From assembly GCA_009859145.1 (NCBI GenBank), contig VRVR01000035.1:1-26623 (forward strand): a stretch of 26,623 nt of DNA, written 5' to 3'. The notes under the pieces are model-generated. The model worked only from the letters and a program-made list of their open reading frames with translations, had not been told where the DNA came from and did no database searches. This DNA is from Andalucia godoyi. Lineage: Eukaryota > Discoba > Jakobea > Jakobida > Andaluciidae. Numbering within the stretch: position 1 is the stretch's first letter; the number at the start of each line of letters is the position of its first letter. Below, in pieces: positions 9,201 through 16,728 of the stretch. Position numbers and translations under genes: made by a program.

Positions 9201-10285
9201 TGGCGCTTCATCAGGATGGGAATATCCGAAGGTCCAACACTCGCTAACTTTGCAGAATCCGCTTGGTCTGTGCTCGCAGCTGATCCGTTCGCGTCGAACT
9301 TCCCATCATCTTCATCTTCGCCTCTTTCATTGTTTCCTTGTTCTTTAGACTTTTCTTTCTCTTTCTCCCTCTTCTTTTCCTTTTCCTTTTCCTTTTCCTT
9401 CTCATCGTGCTGGTGCAGCCTGCCCGAAAGAGGCTGATCGGACCCGATCTTCTTCATTTCGGATTTCAACAGGAAAATGCGACGCTTCCTCTCCACGCCA
9501 TCCATTTCCGACCAGACTTGGTCTTCATGCAGAGGATCCTCCATTCCGTACAAGCTGTTCTGTCGTTTCTTCATGGAATTTTCCTGCTGCCGCTTCATTC
9601 GCAAGATGAGTATGATATTATTGACTGCAACTCGCCACCTTATCCTGGCACGCATCGACCTCGTTTCTGGATCGGTTCCAACCGGCAGTGGCCTGGAAAT
9701 CGCTCGGCCCGACTCGATGCCCGAACTCCCTGCAATCAAGTAACCAGAAAAAGTACCCCCGCGAGCCATATTCCGGGTGGCAGGCCGCGACGAAGACGTG
9801 GACTCCATTCCTTGGCGCATGGGTACATCGTCTGACTCTCCCTCTGCTTCCTCGTTTTTCCTCTTCATCTGGTCGCGGACTACCAGAAGAGATCTCGAGG
9901 TCTCGAATTTTTTCTTTTTTTCTGCAAACATTTCCGTTGCGTGCATCATGTCAGGCATCGTTCGCTGCTTCAGGAATCGAGAGCGAGACGACGGAGAGGA
10001 TGGTCCACTGGGGTGGTCCTCCACGTGTTTTTGCGCAGCTCTAGCGGACGACAAGATAATACTCACATGATCCGAACGAAAGGACGGCTCCTCTTCCACT
10101 TCCCATTCCTTGCCAATTGCTGCCTCTGTTTCTAGCTCTGTGCTTGCTTTGGCTTCACCGGATCCTGATGCGATGTCGCCATCTTTCCAACCTACGCTTC
10201 TGCGAGCGCGGCGGTCCTCCTCAGAAGAAGACGAAGAAGAAGACGAATGCGTCAATTCGCCGTGCTCGGGAGAAGGACTACTCAT
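6215..10285 (-). CDS. large polytopic membrane protein with degenerate GT2 glycosyltransferase domain
   Basis: A 1356-aa protein. Residues 1-330 are charged and low complexity, including a Lys/Glu run at about 290-315. Residues 340-600 form a soluble helical region. TM1 is at about 637-659, followed by a Cys-rich loop (about 663-740, a dozen or so cysteines) and TM2 at about 745-769. A GT2-like domain starts near 794 (VSVIVATEGANPEVLSTTLK) and is followed by membrane helices at about 1088-1205 and 1305-1352. The order matches chitin, cellulose and hyaluronan synthases, but every signature is altered. The DxD strand reads VMLVSDYLT (about 904-912), the ED motif reads GEHRQLG (about 1003), and QxxRW reads QQPSL (about 1049). 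It may be an inactive relative or use other residues. The ATG at 10285 is the first in frame. The gene is certain; a sugar-polymer role is not. Confidence 0.8.
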   Translation of the reverse strand: MSSPSPEHGELTHSSSSSSSSEEDRRARRSVGWKDGDIASGSGEAKASTELETEAAIGKEWEVEEEPSFRSDHVSIILSSARAAQKHVEDHPSGPSSPSSRSRFLKQRTMPDMMHATEMFAEKKKKFETSRSLLVVRDQMKRKNEEAEGESDDVPMRQGMESTSSSRPATRNMARGGTFSGYLIAGSSGIESGRAISRPLPVGTDPETRSMRARIRWRVAVNNIILILRMKRQQENSMKKRQNSLYGMEDPLHEDQVWSEMDGVERKRRIFLLKSEMKKIGSDQPLSGRLHQHDEKEKEKEKEKKREKEKEKSKEQGNNERGEDEDDGKFDANGSAASTDQADSAKLASVGPSDIPILMKRQFPQWDSHYSSLYEYHYDASKKRIVPRISLDLILAVDWAQVRADLLKLHKSESHIKKVIEADVRGIVDGLISEMDRTIVTDELSTDTTAFMYLYAEYDTFTSDERHRPEDKLVKYPQIVPVMNMLAEFYASSNDFDIASDLCAQSLDIVCQYFALGTLYTAEADILRQWKLFRHFTARRRLSRAGQVEFLNQHVQMIQERLLEPALFSRAELPEEPVEITLSPRLRRRRPVYEGKLEKTPVSDENEAPAMVLGRNSKVMTRIDSEMALLRKNRFEKIGSIVFLLLLYFLAVFLIVYCFLNSSCSPPAQMFVLEAHSLEFNPSLFQNAILQPCERSCGLFSLGCTCDDSDLSCSAPDQPGSQCICKHPSCDRCNFCGVFRMIFRHYFSWILFSASSLNAILMFLSFMFVKYPDPPLQWDVEDDTDYYMFREELLQTVSVIVATEGANPEVLSTTLKHLLEMFRPNQIVVLHYGLPASAPFTREGRPDSRIYKMCHHVTNYYYSVNSDQQRAADGEVEYAWVGSSSRMLATHLCLISKCRSEHVMLVSDYLTVPRELFIPVNWFREDSNVSCLSFSLRSAHVRNPHCSLNLASVWEDTTQKLKNASNILQSRLGSVYWPSEQISLWLRNDLLSTLEEHNGGQIGEHRQLGMILHLRHLAKRIKEVGNVPIPVLQTSHLVCCPVQNKIARAQQPSLVLRTILGPLKCQSHGCKYKRPSFFAELVSETEAAYKYVFQALSILLFVWNRNVFILKFFILRDLLDIMLDFLRIPMLAIVFSSYAYTQEFLVNLAIMYCVQIFLLALIDVWLWRHRADLRMGWLLVVLYPILRFTQILLRQISVLYAIVYLIPRSGDGVQVKNVLRVPVIVDGRHVSLDSKQDPQIPEVDEVEYLRMQPRHIGLHGLLLDEQKSCWTLLNWDSQNEYWKEEEAVISNEFLSKKSVFSKDPESTLLSFALLAAFSVGAYFLATLTLDFYLLMTIIFAFYIAVALILRWTLQVW
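9371..9405. repeat. hexanucleotide repeat inside the GT2-like gene
   Basis: Consecutive CCTTTT units on the plus strand encode the Lys/Glu run (KEKEKEK) of the GT2-like protein on the minus strand. The frame is kept. Confidence 0.8.
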
Positions 10286-10461
10286 CTTTCTGCGAATGTA
10301 TCCGCATTACAACCTCGGTACTCTCAAAAAAAATGGACGAAGAAGAAAAGAAAAAGGTAAATATGAACACCAGCAAGCAACAGCACACTACTGATTGTGA
10401 AGGAGTGCTGACTGCCCAGTGCGAGAAACAATCGAGTTTTTCTTCTGTTTATTTTATTATT

Positions 10462-10856
10462 TTATTTATTTTTTTGCTGGTTCGTTGTCTCCATCTGGGC
10501 GTCTGCAATCCTTGGTTCCTTGTGAGGTCGTGTGACCTTTCGTCCATCGACTCGAATCTGCCAGTCACCACCGGTTTTTCTGAGCTCAGCAATCCACTTC
10601 CAAAAGAGGCACCCGACCCCCAACCCCTCCCGCGCCTTTCCTAGGAAGGTGCTCGTACACACACTTACCCAACAGCGGACAGCTGGCCGATCCCTCAATG
10701 TCGGTCAACAGAGATCTTCACCGGCTGTAGTCCCCTGTGTTTTCCATCCTGTCTTATTCACAGAAGCTCGACTGATTTCCGATGGGAAATGACCTCTCAC
10801 AAAGCCACCCCAAAGTCCTCTTGTTTTCCGCACGTCCAAAGTCCAACTCTCTCATC
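10462..10856 (-). CDS. possible small spliced gene, unknown function
   Basis: The 3' part is a minus-strand frame (10462 to about 10690) whose last 45 residues look coding: basic, with WKWIAELRKTGGDWQIRVDG. The stop is followed at once by AATAAA-type signals (AAATAAATAAAATAA on the minus strand). There is no ATG in that frame, so a 5' exon is needed. A frame opening with ATG at 10856 (MRELDFGRAENKRTLGWL) runs to a GTGAGA donor near 10802. A strong GTAAGT donor at 10668 and a CCTAG acceptor at 10641 lie inside the 3' frame, only 28 bp apart. I could not settle one exon structure with consistent phases, so coordinates are the outer limits. It lies between the divergent GT2-like and 7TM-RGS genes. 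Confidence 0.3.
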
Positions 10857-10930
10857 TTCCCTCTGCTCTCTCCTCTATTCTCTGTTTTCATTTGCTCTTT
10901 TCCTCCATTTTTTGATCGTTAATCTTCGTT
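10800..10930. repeat. pyrimidine-rich tract upstream of 7TM-RGS
   Basis: CT-rich stretch on the plus strand (CTCTGCTCTCTCCTCTATTC and similar) followed by a GTGT repeat near 10955-10985. It lies 200-350 bp before the start of the 7TM-RGS gene and may be part of its promoter or 5' UTR. It overlaps the start of the possible small minus-strand gene. Confidence 0.6.
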
Positions 10931-11147
10931 TTTTCTCAGTGTCTTTTTGGTGAGTGTACGTGTGTGCGCGTGTGTGTGTGTGTTTTGTTTTTGTTTTTTG
11001 CTTTTGTTTTGTTCTGAGATTCCTTATTGTCCGCGGTACCCGTCCATCCCACATCCACGCACTGCGCGTCTTCTCTTGACTTGTTTGTCTGCTGCGTTCA
11101 AGATCTTCGTTTCTGTCAAGCGGTAGCAATACGAGCCGGTTGAAATC

Positions 11148-12629
11148 ATGACTTCGAATGACGATTCACAGCAGGTTCGTGTGCGCACGGAGATTGTGTT
11201 TGTGATTGGCATTATATACGGGTTTTGTTGCGGCGTTGTTCTTGGACTGTTTTACCGACGAAGAAAAATAGATCCTATTAAGGCTCGGTCTCCGATACTG
11301 CTGCTGATTGCGAATGGCGCATCGCTGATTCTTGTTACATATGCTGCAGTCCGTCAAAAATATCTGTACTCATTTGCGTGTCCTGATGTGTTCTGGTTGC
11401 TCTTCACTCTCTTTCCGGCAACCGTGTTCCCGTATTTCCTGCGCTGTGTGCGTCTGTATTTCCAGTATAATGGACAGATGCAAAAGACCCAATCGTCAAT
11501 CGCTCACAAATTTGCGTCAGAACGATTCAATGTCTACGTCATGATTATCGCGCTGGCCTTCGTTTCCGTGCCGCTAGCGATTGTTCAGGGAGTGCGGTAT
11601 GACCAGCTCTCGCCAGACCACCAGGATGCATGCCAGGACTTCGTCGGAGATTCGTTCTACGTCATCGCAGGCGCTCTGCTCATCTTCATGTTTTTGTTCA
11701 TTGCTGCCATCTATGTGCTGCGCAATGTCCGGGATGAGTACTCGATCAACTCGGAGCTTAAACTCGTCTGCTTCTTCACAGTCATGTGCCTTGTGCCGTT
11801 CTTCGTCATGTCTCTCACCATCGGATCATGGCCTGCCTCGCCGTATCCTCCGCTCTTCTTTGCGTTGCTGTCTTTCCTCTGCATGATCATTTCCGTTCTT
11901 TGGCCTCTTGTCCAATCGTATCGCTCAAAGTCTGCAAGTTCGGGAGGATTCATGTCTGGCACCGGTGCAGCAGCAACTGCCGCAATTGTTGGAGCCGGTG
12001 CTATGGGAAGACCTCGTCGTGGAACATCCTCCAAAGGACCACAAAGTGCCACTGGCACCAGTAGGCTTGCCGATGAAGATCCGCGATCTCCTCTGAATCC
12101 AGATGCTGTTCTCAACTTTTCACAATTCATCCAGATTGATGATGACCACAGAAAGACATTTGAGACGTATCTCGCCAGAACTTTCCAGCTGCCGCTACTC
12201 AACTTCTGGCTGGAGGTGCGCGAATTCAATCAAAATTTCTCTTTCTGGTCGAATACGGATCAGCGCAGCCACGTCGATCAAATTGTCGAAACGTACATTC
12301 AAGATGATTCTCGATGGGAACTGTCGCAAATTGACAACGATGCAAGAAAGAAGGTCATGCGAAAATTGCGTTTTATGGATGCAGGGCACTCGTCGAGCGA
12401 GGCATCGACATATTCGTCACTCTCCTCCTATGGCACGTCGCCGTACGAGGATGGCGCCCTGAGTGCCTCTCAGAACTCCTCCCATGTGTTTGCGCACTTG
12501 TTTGACGAGCTGGAGAAGCTTGTTTATCAGAAGTTGGAGGGCGAAATCTGGGAGACATTCTTGTCTTCCAACACGTTACAGAAATGGAAGCGAGAGCAAT
12601 CCGCGCGCGATCGACAACGACGATTGTAG
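11148..12629 (+). CDS. seven-transmembrane protein with C-terminal RGS domain
   Basis: A 493-aa protein with seven hydrophobic helices at about 15-37, 48-67, 79-101, 128-149, 168-190, 204-226 and 233-255, then a Gly/Ala/Ser linker (260-318) and an RGS domain at about 322-485. RGS landmarks are FETYLARTFQLPLLNFWLEV (about 338-357), a QIDNDARKKVMRKL helix (394-407) and a final IWETFLSSNTLQKW (467-480). RGS domains speed GTP hydrolysis by G-alpha subunits, and a 7TM-RGS fusion is the layout of plant AtRGS1 and of receptor-like proteins in several protists. A Ser-rich insertion of about 30 residues (413-443) splits the RGS fold between its central and final helices, where the first half of the helix linker would be. 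The ATG at 11148 is the first in frame. The ligand is unknown. Confidence 0.93.
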   Translation: MTSNDDSQQVRVRTEIVFVIGIIYGFCCGVVLGLFYRRRKIDPIKARSPILLLIANGASLILVTYAAVRQKYLYSFACPDVFWLLFTLFPATVFPYFLRCVRLYFQYNGQMQKTQSSIAHKFASERFNVYVMIIALAFVSVPLAIVQGVRYDQLSPDHQDACQDFVGDSFYVIAGALLIFMFLFIAAIYVLRNVRDEYSINSELKLVCFFTVMCLVPFFVMSLTIGSWPASPYPPLFFALLSFLCMIISVLWPLVQSYRSKSASSGGFMSGTGAAATAAIVGAGAMGRPRRGTSSKGPQSATGTSRLADEDPRSPLNPDAVLNFSQFIQIDDDHRKTFETYLARTFQLPLLNFWLEVREFNQNFSFWSNTDQRSHVDQIVETYIQDDSRWELSQIDNDARKKVMRKLRFMDAGHSSSEASTYSSLSSYGTSPYEDGALSASQNSSHVFAHLFDELEKLVYQKLEGEIWETFLSSNTLQKWKREQSARDRQRRL

Positions 12630-12639
12630 CCATCGGTTT

Positions 12640-12655
12640 TTTTAATTAATTAATT
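12640..12655. repeat. palindromic TTAA repeat
   Basis: TTAATTAATTAATTAA follows the stop of the 7TM-RGS gene by about 10 bp. It is self-complementary and could lie in that gene's 3' end. Confidence 0.8.
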
Positions 12656-12734
12656 AACGTCCTCCTTCTCCCCTGTTCGTTGCTTTTTCTGCTTCTAGTC
12701 GTTCTTTATCATCTGTAAGGTTTACGTGATCCCG

Positions 12735-12850
12735 CCTCTCTCCTCTCTCCTCTCTCCTCTCCCCATTCTTCTCTTCTCTCTGCACAAAATGTCTTCTTCT
12801 TCTTCTTCTTCTTCTCCTTCTTCTCCTTGTCCTTCTTCTTTTCTTTCCTT
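12735..12850. repeat. CT tract and (TCT)n microsatellite between convergent genes
   Basis: CTCTCCTCT repeats, then TCT units from about 12789 to 12845. This fills most of the 300-bp space between the 7TM-RGS stop and the F-box/LRR stop. Frames through it give Ser, Lys or Arg runs and were not called as genes. Confidence 0.85.
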
Positions 12851-12931
12851 TTCTGTCCAACTTTGGCGGGAGACATCTGCGGAGAATTGGAATTTCTTGT
12901 TGATTTAGACATCCTCGCGCTTGAATATGTG

Positions 12932-14929
12932 TTACTCGTTGTAAACAATTTGAATACAAGGGAATTCTCGGCTTACCCAGGATGCCCATGGCTCCGAAGC
13001 GCTGTCGTTGCCCGGCACATCGGTGTCATACGGCAGTGAAGATTCCATGCAATCGAGATGTGGGCACGACGCGCAAATGTTCCAAATCGACGATTTGGAT
13101 AATGGAGACTCCAGAACACTGAGGAACTCCAAGTTTGGCAACATCCAGTGGCCCGAGTTCATGCCATCCTCTATCCGAGGACACTTCGACGCACGTAGCC
13201 ACTGAATGTTAGGGCACGTCGCCGAAAGCTGATGAAAAACAAGACCGGTCACCTCAGTTCCAGACAGCGATAACCGCGTCAGAAGCGGGCTTTTGGACAA
13301 GAACCATCGCAGGTCGCAATCTCTCAGGAGCGCAAGGCCGTCCAAGTGCAAGATTTCAAACTGAAAACATTGCAGGGGTTGCGAGAAGCACGCTGCATTC
13401 CACACATCTGCCGCACCATCGCAGTCCGAACTGACATCTAAAGAGTCGGTCGGCAACGGCCCTAACGTAGCCGATTGGCCACAGGAAAACGAAGACAGGT
13501 TTGGAAAGGTTCTTAAGAACTGGCAAACGCGCATGGAAGATATTCGCGCCCCGCGGATCCAAAACGTGGTCAACCGGCCAGGGCGGAGGCAATATCCGCT
13601 GTTGTGTGTGTTGCACAACGACAGCAATGAATCGTCAGACAGCGGCGGTGATCGGTATGCACTTCCTTTTCCCATCACCAGCTTCTCTAGATTCGGACAA
13701 CACCTTGCAATCAGCTCGGTAACGTCATCCGTGCAATCACAATGGTCAATGTCCACGACACGCAAGAAAAGAGCAGACTGTCGAATCATACACGAAATGC
13801 CGGCGTCTGTCACAAAGCCGCATCCAAACACCGTAAGCACTTGCAGTCGACGCACAAAAGGGGACAAGGAAATGAGCGCGCTGTCATTCAGAAGTGTTGC
13901 TGAAAAGTCGATCGCTTGCAATCTCGGGAACTGGAGATAATCCACAACTCCGGGCATGTCAAACTTGTCAAACTCGTTGGAGCCCGTGAACTCCATCGTC
14001 TCGAGAGAGGAGGGACCAAATGCCCCAAGAATCGCCGACATTCCGAACGAGGAGACTCTCGGGCAGTTCAGAACTCGAACGCTTTTCAAGGCCGTGATCG
14101 TCCGTGTTCGCACCGATTGGGGCAATCCCGCCAACGAAGCCACTCCTCGATCGGTAATTCGCCCACAAGACCCTGGAGCATTCACACCGACTGCAACTTT
14201 CTCCAGTGCCGGGCATGATGACGCAATCGCCCGCAGCGAAGCATCCGTCACGTTAAACGATCCCACAAAATCAATGTTCTGCAGAGCTGGGCTTGCAGCG
14301 ACCATCTGGATGACCACCGCATCCGTCAGATTCGCTCCACAGTTCGTGATGTGCAACGTTGTCAGCTTCAAAGAGGTGAAGTTTGCAACACATTCTCTCC
14401 GAAATTCAAAGTCAAATCCGTCACGCTCGTCCTCTTCTTCCGCGAGACAAGCATCGGCCGTGAGCATGGACAGGTTGCAACAGCTGTGTAGCAAGCACTT
14501 CAGTACTGAGAGCGAAACGCAAGCTCCGCTCCGAAAGTGCACAACAGTCAGCGATTCGCCGCACGATTGCTCGAGAAACCGAACCAAGACATCACTGGAT
14601 ACTCTGCAGAAAAACGAAGCACTTTCCATCTCTGCCAACGCAGCAGACCTTCTTATCTGTTTGCATTTTGGAAGCGTCCAGTCCACCGAGAACGAAGTCA
14701 CATTTCTTGCAAAAAGCGACAATTGGCGCAAGTAGGAATTGCAATCACCCTTGTTGAGGTCGGTGGTGTAGTCGATTTCCGTGTGCGAGAACAACAACCG
14801 AGAGCCAACGCACACTGCAAGAAACAGTCGGTTGATGCGAACCAGCGACTGAACCACCACGAATCGCGGAATGAACAACAAGACGCGCTCCAGTGCATTC
14901 ACCGGCAAACTCGAAAAGTCCACCTCCAT
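12932..14929 (-). CDS. F-box / leucine-rich repeat protein
   Basis: A 665-aa protein. Residues 5-48 read as an F-box-like helical motif (LPVNALERVLLFIPRFVVVQ, then Arg, Leu and Phe positions and LLFSHTEID). The rest is about 20 irregular leucine-rich repeats of the Cys-containing type (AMN1-like), for example LQNIDFVGSFNVTDASL, LRVVDIDHCDCTDDVTEL and LTRLSLSGTEVTGL. F-box proteins with this repeat class serve as substrate receptors of SCF ubiquitin ligases; that role is inferred. There is no membrane segment. The frame stays open to 14974 but that start is TTG; the first ATG is at 14929, giving MEVDFSSLP, which places the F-box right at the N-terminus. The F-box is weaker than the repeats. 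A long pyrimidine tract on the sense strand precedes the gene. Confidence 0.85.
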   Translation of the reverse strand: MEVDFSSLPVNALERVLLFIPRFVVVQSLVRINRLFLAVCVGSRLLFSHTEIDYTTDLNKGDCNSYLRQLSLFARNVTSFSVDWTLPKCKQIRRSAALAEMESASFFCRVSSDVLVRFLEQSCGESLTVVHFRSGACVSLSVLKCLLHSCCNLSMLTADACLAEEEDERDGFDFEFRRECVANFTSLKLTTLHITNCGANLTDAVVIQMVAASPALQNIDFVGSFNVTDASLRAIASSCPALEKVAVGVNAPGSCGRITDRGVASLAGLPQSVRTRTITALKSVRVLNCPRVSSFGMSAILGAFGPSSLETMEFTGSNEFDKFDMPGVVDYLQFPRLQAIDFSATLLNDSALISLSPFVRRLQVLTVFGCGFVTDAGISCMIRQSALFLRVVDIDHCDCTDDVTELIARCCPNLEKLVMGKGSAYRSPPLSDDSLLSLCNTHNSGYCLRPGRLTTFWIRGARISSMRVCQFLRTFPNLSSFSCGQSATLGPLPTDSLDVSSDCDGAADVWNAACFSQPLQCFQFEILHLDGLALLRDCDLRWFLSKSPLLTRLSLSGTEVTGLVFHQLSATCPNIQWLRASKCPRIEDGMNSGHWMLPNLEFLSVLESPLSKSSIWNICASCPHLDCMESSLPYDTDVPGNDSASEPWASWVSREFPCIQIVYNE

Positions 14930-15052
14930 CCATCCAATCAACAAGAAAACCAATAATAAAAACTGCAATAACAAACCTTGTAAGGCTGTCGGCTCGGTTC
15001 AATAGCTCGAAAAGAAGTGAAACATGCAAACGAAGAAGAAGCAGGAAGCAAG

Positions 15053-15110
15053 CAGGAGAAAAAGAAAGAGAGGGAGAGGGAGAGGGAGGGAGAGGGAGAG
15101 ATGGAAGAAA
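15053..15110. repeat. purine (GGGAGA)n tract upstream of F-box/LRR gene
   Basis: Runs of GAGGGA on the plus strand, i.e. CTCCCT on the sense strand of the F-box/LRR gene, about 125-180 bp before its start. Confidence 0.85.
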
Positions 15111-15146
15111 ACACGTAGAAAAAGCCCGAAGTTGAAGAGCGGGATG

Positions 15147-15459
15147 ATGAAGCAATCTAAAGCGCACGTAACAGAAACCACTGCCACCTTCCGACGCGGG
15201 GCCGCCGCCAGGAACGATCGCCAAGGCAACAACTGCGGGGCAGATGTTGACACGGGGCCACTATCAGTTCCAGCAGCGGCTGCTCTGCAAAAATTGTGCG
15301 AATTCGCGGGGCAGCAGGTGTCGGTTGTGACTTGTGACGGAGGAGTGCACGTCTAAAGCGTGCGGCTGCTGCGGGAGAAATCCATTGCACGCTGTATGGA
15401 AACAAGGTGTGCTTTGTTGCCCATCATGATATGCATGTTGTTGGGTTGCAACATTGATT
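15147..15459 (+). pseudogene. small locus with Sm-like stretch, broken or spliced frame
   Basis: A plus-strand frame from ATG ATG at about 15147 ends at TAA in 15353-15356 with CEFAGQQVSVVTCDGGVHV, which resembles the first strands of a Sm/LSm fold (compare the LSM8 type). Directly afterwards a different frame, ending at TGA near 15457, encodes GEIHCTLYGNKVCFVAHHDM and also looks coding. A one-base change, or an intron from CAG|GTGTCG to TAAAG (about 45 bp, phase-consistent), would join the two halves; with the intron the Sm-like strand is lost. The second half does not look like Sm motif 2. So this is a small gene with an unrecognised intron, a damaged gene, or chance. 15460-15639 holds nothing I can support. 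Confidence 0.25.
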
Positions 15460-15639
15460 ATGCGTGATCAGCGATGATTCTCCGTGGTTAGTGTACAAAG
15501 CAGGCGAGAGATGGGATACACAAAGAACATGTATGATCTGTCATCCGTGACAAACCTGTCGCCATTGTGGAGAGAGGGCCTGGATTAACAAGAAATGAGC
15601 AAACTGGACGGCAAGAATGGGTGCAGCTTGTAAACATGT

Positions 15640-16728
15640 TTATTGGAGAGGATGATCGGTGGTGATGGACAGCTGGTCATCCGCAATGACGGCAAACCCA
15701 AGCGACTGGATTGTGGCCACGGACCATTTCCACAGACCAAGGGCTACATCCGGGCGCTGTGCATCGGAATGGACGGGCGCAACACGGCAGTCTGCGTAGT
15801 ATCCACCACTGACGATACTTGATTTGGGCTGTGTGATGCAGTGAACGGTCGTTGCGGCGCCCTGCTTCGGAGTCTTCATCAGCAACAGGCGAGAGGTAGC
15901 CGACATGATGGTCCCCATTATCCCCATATGACGCATAAGCTCCGTATTGACGACCCCCGGATGGACGGCAACAACGGTAATGTTGCTGCTGTTGCTGCTG
16001 TTGCCACCGCTTGATTTTAGTCGATTCGCGAGCTCGGTGGTGAACAGAACGTTGGCAAGTTTCGAGCGACCATAGGCAGTCCATTTGCTGTACCGGGATG
16101 CATCGGACATCTCGTTCCAAAAGGCGGCTGGGCTGGTGCCAGACTTCTCTGACGGGCACTGCGCGAGACGGTGCCCTTCCGACGATATGTTGACAATGCG
16201 GGCGTCCGGCGAGGCTTGCAGCATCGGCAGCAGACAAAGAGTAAGAAGAAAGTGCCCGAGATGGTTGGTTGCGATCTGGAGTTCCAGATGGTTTGCTGAA
16301 AGAAGCCGAGTTGGCGGGGCCATCAGCCCAGCATTGTTCACAAGGATGTCCAAGCGAGGAAATCCAAGGGCGCGGAAGTTGGTGCAAAAATTCTCGACGG
16401 CGTCAAGCGACGACAGGTCCAGCGACAGCACAGACACGCTTCCGGGTCGATATTCCAAAGATGACTTCGACGGGGCGATGTCTGCTTCAATACGAGACTT
16501 TGCAGCATCGGCCTTTACCACATCTCGGCATGCAAGCACTACTCTTGCGCCATGCATCGCAAGAGTGCGAGCTGTTTCATACCCAATTCCAGTATTTGAA
16601 CCAGTCACAATCGCATACTTTCCGCTCAGATCCGCATTCCCGGCAGCTTCATCCGCCGTTCGACGCGCTCCAGAGCCAAACGACACCGTGTATGGTGCGA
16701 TCTTGGCCATCGCGATAATGGTTTCCAT
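15640..16728 (-). CDS. short-chain dehydrogenase/reductase, retinol dehydrogenase-like
   Basis: A 362-aa oxidoreductase of the classical SDR superfamily. It has the Rossmann nucleotide-binding motif TGSNTGIG (42-49), NNAG (131-134), the structural Asn in TNHLGH (155), catalytic Ser at 182/183 (NISSEG), the YxxxK pair Y219/K223, and HPGVVNTEL after the sixth strand. The Arg after the second strand (ACRD, about 68) favours NADP(H). The TNHLGHF and SSEGH sequences resemble the retinol dehydrogenase/WWOX group, so lipid-like alcohols or ketones are plausible substrates. The substrate is not determined by sequence. A Gly/Ser/Asn insert (241-249) comes from a GCT/GTT repeat. The first ATG is at 16728; an in-frame alternative lies six codons later. 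The upstream TTG at 16740 was rejected. Confidence 0.95.
   Translation of the reverse strand: METIIAMAKIAPYTVSFGSGARRTADEAAGNADLSGKYAIVTGSNTGIGYETARTLAMHGARVVLACRDVVKADAAKSRIEADIAPSKSSLEYRPGSVSVLSLDLSSLDAVENFCTNFRALGFPRLDILVNNAGLMAPPTRLLSANHLELQIATNHLGHFLLTLCLLPMLQASPDARIVNISSEGHRLAQCPSEKSGTSPAAFWNEMSDASRYSKWTAYGRSKLANVLFTTELANRLKSSGGNSSNSSNITVVAVHPGVVNTELMRHMGIMGTIMSATSRLLLMKTPKQGAATTVHCITQPKSSIVSGGYYADCRVAPVHSDAQRPDVALGLWKWSVATIQSLGFAVIADDQLSITTDHPLQ

Noticed and set aside
12654-12989. Lys/Arg-rich minus frames
   Set aside because: They translate a TCT/CT microsatellite.
13956-14735. 259-codon plus-strand frame
   Set aside because: Antisense to the F-box/LRR gene, which has clear repeat periodicity.
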